From contig JASIBM010000460.1 in NCBI GenBank assembly GCA_030045175.1, positions 1 to 5,378 of the forward strand: a DNA stretch of 5,378 bases, written 5' to 3'. The notes beneath the pieces are model-generated. The model had not been told where the DNA came from. It saw nothing but the letters and a program-made list of their open reading frames with translations, and made no database searches. Origin of the DNA: Streptosporangiaceae bacterium. GTDB taxonomy: Bacteria; Actinomycetota; Actinomycetes; Streptosporangiales; Streptosporangiaceae. Below are positions 4,614-5,378 of the stretch, piece after piece (positions within the stretch are counted from its first letter, which is position 1; every line of letters begins with the position of its first letter). A program made the position numbers and the translations under genes.

Positions 4614-5378
4614 GTGCGGGCTGGCTTTGAGCTGGCCGGGCGCTACGTCCTGGAAGAGCTGCTGGGCCAGGGCGCGGTGGGCGAGGTCTGGCAGGCGACG
4701 GATCGCGAGCTCGGCCGCCCGGTGGCGGTGAAGGTGATCCGGGAGCGGGCCGCGGACCCGAAGCTGGCCGCAGGGTTGCTGGGTGAGGCCAGGATCGCGG
4801 GGCGGCTCCAGCACCCCGGCATCACCGTGGTGCACGATGCCGGCGAGCATGACGGCCAGCCGTTCGTCGTGATGGAGCTGCTGCACGGCCGGGACCTGGG
4901 CGCGGTGCTGGAGGACTGGCCCGGCGGCATGCCGGCCGACCGGGCGGTGTCGCTGGGGATCCAGGCGGCGGACGCGCTCGCGGCTGCGCACGCGGGCGGT
5001 GTGGTGCACAGGGACCTCAAGCCCGCGAACTTGTTCGTGCAAGAGGGCGGGCAGCTGAAGATCTGTGATTTCGGGATCGCTGTCGCGGCCGGCGTGACGG
5101 CGTCGCCGACCTCGGTGAGCTATGTGGTGGGCACGCCGGCGTACATGTCGCCAGAGCAATGCGACGGGCAGGAGGCGGGCGAGGCCGGTGACTTGTATTC
5201 GCTGGGCTGCGTGCTGCACGCGTTGCTGACTGGCCGGCCGCCGTTCGCCGCCGGCCCGCCGCTGGCGGTCATGGCCCAGCATCGCACCGCCGCTCCGGCC
5301 GGGCCGCGGGCCTTGCGCCCGGCCATTCCCGTCGGCCTGGACCAGCTCGTGGTCGCCCTGCTCGCGAAGGATCCCGCG
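4614..5378 (+). CDS. Serine/threonine protein kinase, Pkn type (3' end beyond window)
   Basis: A eukaryote-like (Hanks-type) kinase, open for 255 codons to the right edge; it should phosphorylate Ser/Thr on target proteins. The glycine loop is G18-QGAVG23-EV, the ATP-binding lysine is K40 (VAVK), and the helix-C glutamate is probably E58. The catalytic loop is H132-RDLKPAN139, the metal-binding motif is D152-FG154, and the activation segment ends GTPAYMSPE (173-181). D193-LYSLG belongs to helix F. All visible catalytic residues are intact. The visible part stops at AKDP near the end of the kinase domain, so any transmembrane segment, PASTA or other sensor domain lies outside the window. The GTG at 4614 is the only ATG, GTG or TTG between an in-frame TGA (4590-4592) and the glycine loop; GGGGG at 4603-4607 is a weak ribosome site. 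It is codirectional with the ligase, 110 bases downstream, but probably has its own promoter. The substrate is unknown. Confidence 0.95.
   Translation, partial: MRAGFELAGRYVLEELLGQGAVGEVWQATDRELGRPVAVKVIRERAADPKLAAGLLGEARIAGRLQHPGITVVHDAGEHDGQPFVVMELLHGRDLGAVLEDWPGGMPADRAVSLGIQAADALAAAHAGGVVHRDLKPANLFVQEGGQLKICDFGIAVAAGVTASPTSVSYVVGTPAYMSPEQCDGQEAGEAGDLYSLGCVLHALLTGRPPFAAGPPLAVMAQHRTAAPAGPRALRPAIPVGLDQLVVALLAKDPA

Noticed and set aside
4516..4731. Small plus-strand open frame overlapping the kinase start
   Set aside because: Its second half is the kinase gene read in another frame, and its start codon has no ribosome site.
4578..5282. Minus-strand open frame of 234 codons opposite the kinase
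   Set aside because: It is His/Arg/Pro-rich with no domain; the intact kinase motifs are on the plus strand.
1..5378. tRNA, rRNA, CRISPR array, insertion sequence or attachment site
   Set aside because: Reading both strands gave no cloverleaf-like sequence, no regularly spaced short repeats with unique spacers, no transposase or integrase motifs, and no terminal inverted repeats. The only tandem repeats are the coding repeats of the secreted protein.

Overview
The window is very GC-rich, and its codons end mostly in G or C. It carries a eukaryote-like Ser/Thr kinase, an actinobacterial-type secreted repeat protein and a DUF6886-like protein, and uses several GTG starts. Together these point to a filamentous high-GC actinomycete; the genus cannot be fixed from the sequence. 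There are five protein genes, two of them cut by the window edges, and no sign of RNA genes, CRISPR or mobile elements.

Left part, minus strand. Reading leftwards from about 2.6 kb there are three genes: a DUF6886-like protein (2606 to 2010), a cytoplasmic serine hydrolase of the beta-lactamase / family VIII esterase fold (1935 to 802), and a secreted protein, probably a lipoprotein, built from about 56-residue repeats each with a C-x5-C pair (638 to beyond base 1). A perfect 9-bp inverted repeat with a short T run sits across the stop codon of the DUF6886 gene. The gaps between these genes (74 and 163 bases) make one tight operon unlikely.

Right part, plus strand. An acyl-adenylating enzyme (AMP-binding acid:CoA/aryl-acid ligase family, 2824 to 4503) is transcribed divergently from the DUF6886 gene. 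The 217-base divergent region contains a perfect 12-bp palindrome. After a 110-base, relatively AT-rich spacer a serine/threonine protein kinase begins at 4614 and runs off the right edge; all its visible catalytic motifs are intact.

How the genes work together is not evident. The ligase has no visible carrier protein, synthase or reductase partner here, so its substrate and pathway cannot be named. Points worth a second look are the degenerate A8 hinge of the ligase, its single TTA codon, and its switch in third-base use from G to C along the gene. The near-identical repeat units of the secreted protein and several symmetric elements between genes also merit attention. I see no convincing new multi-gene system; the window reads as ordinary-to-accessory actinomycete chromosome.
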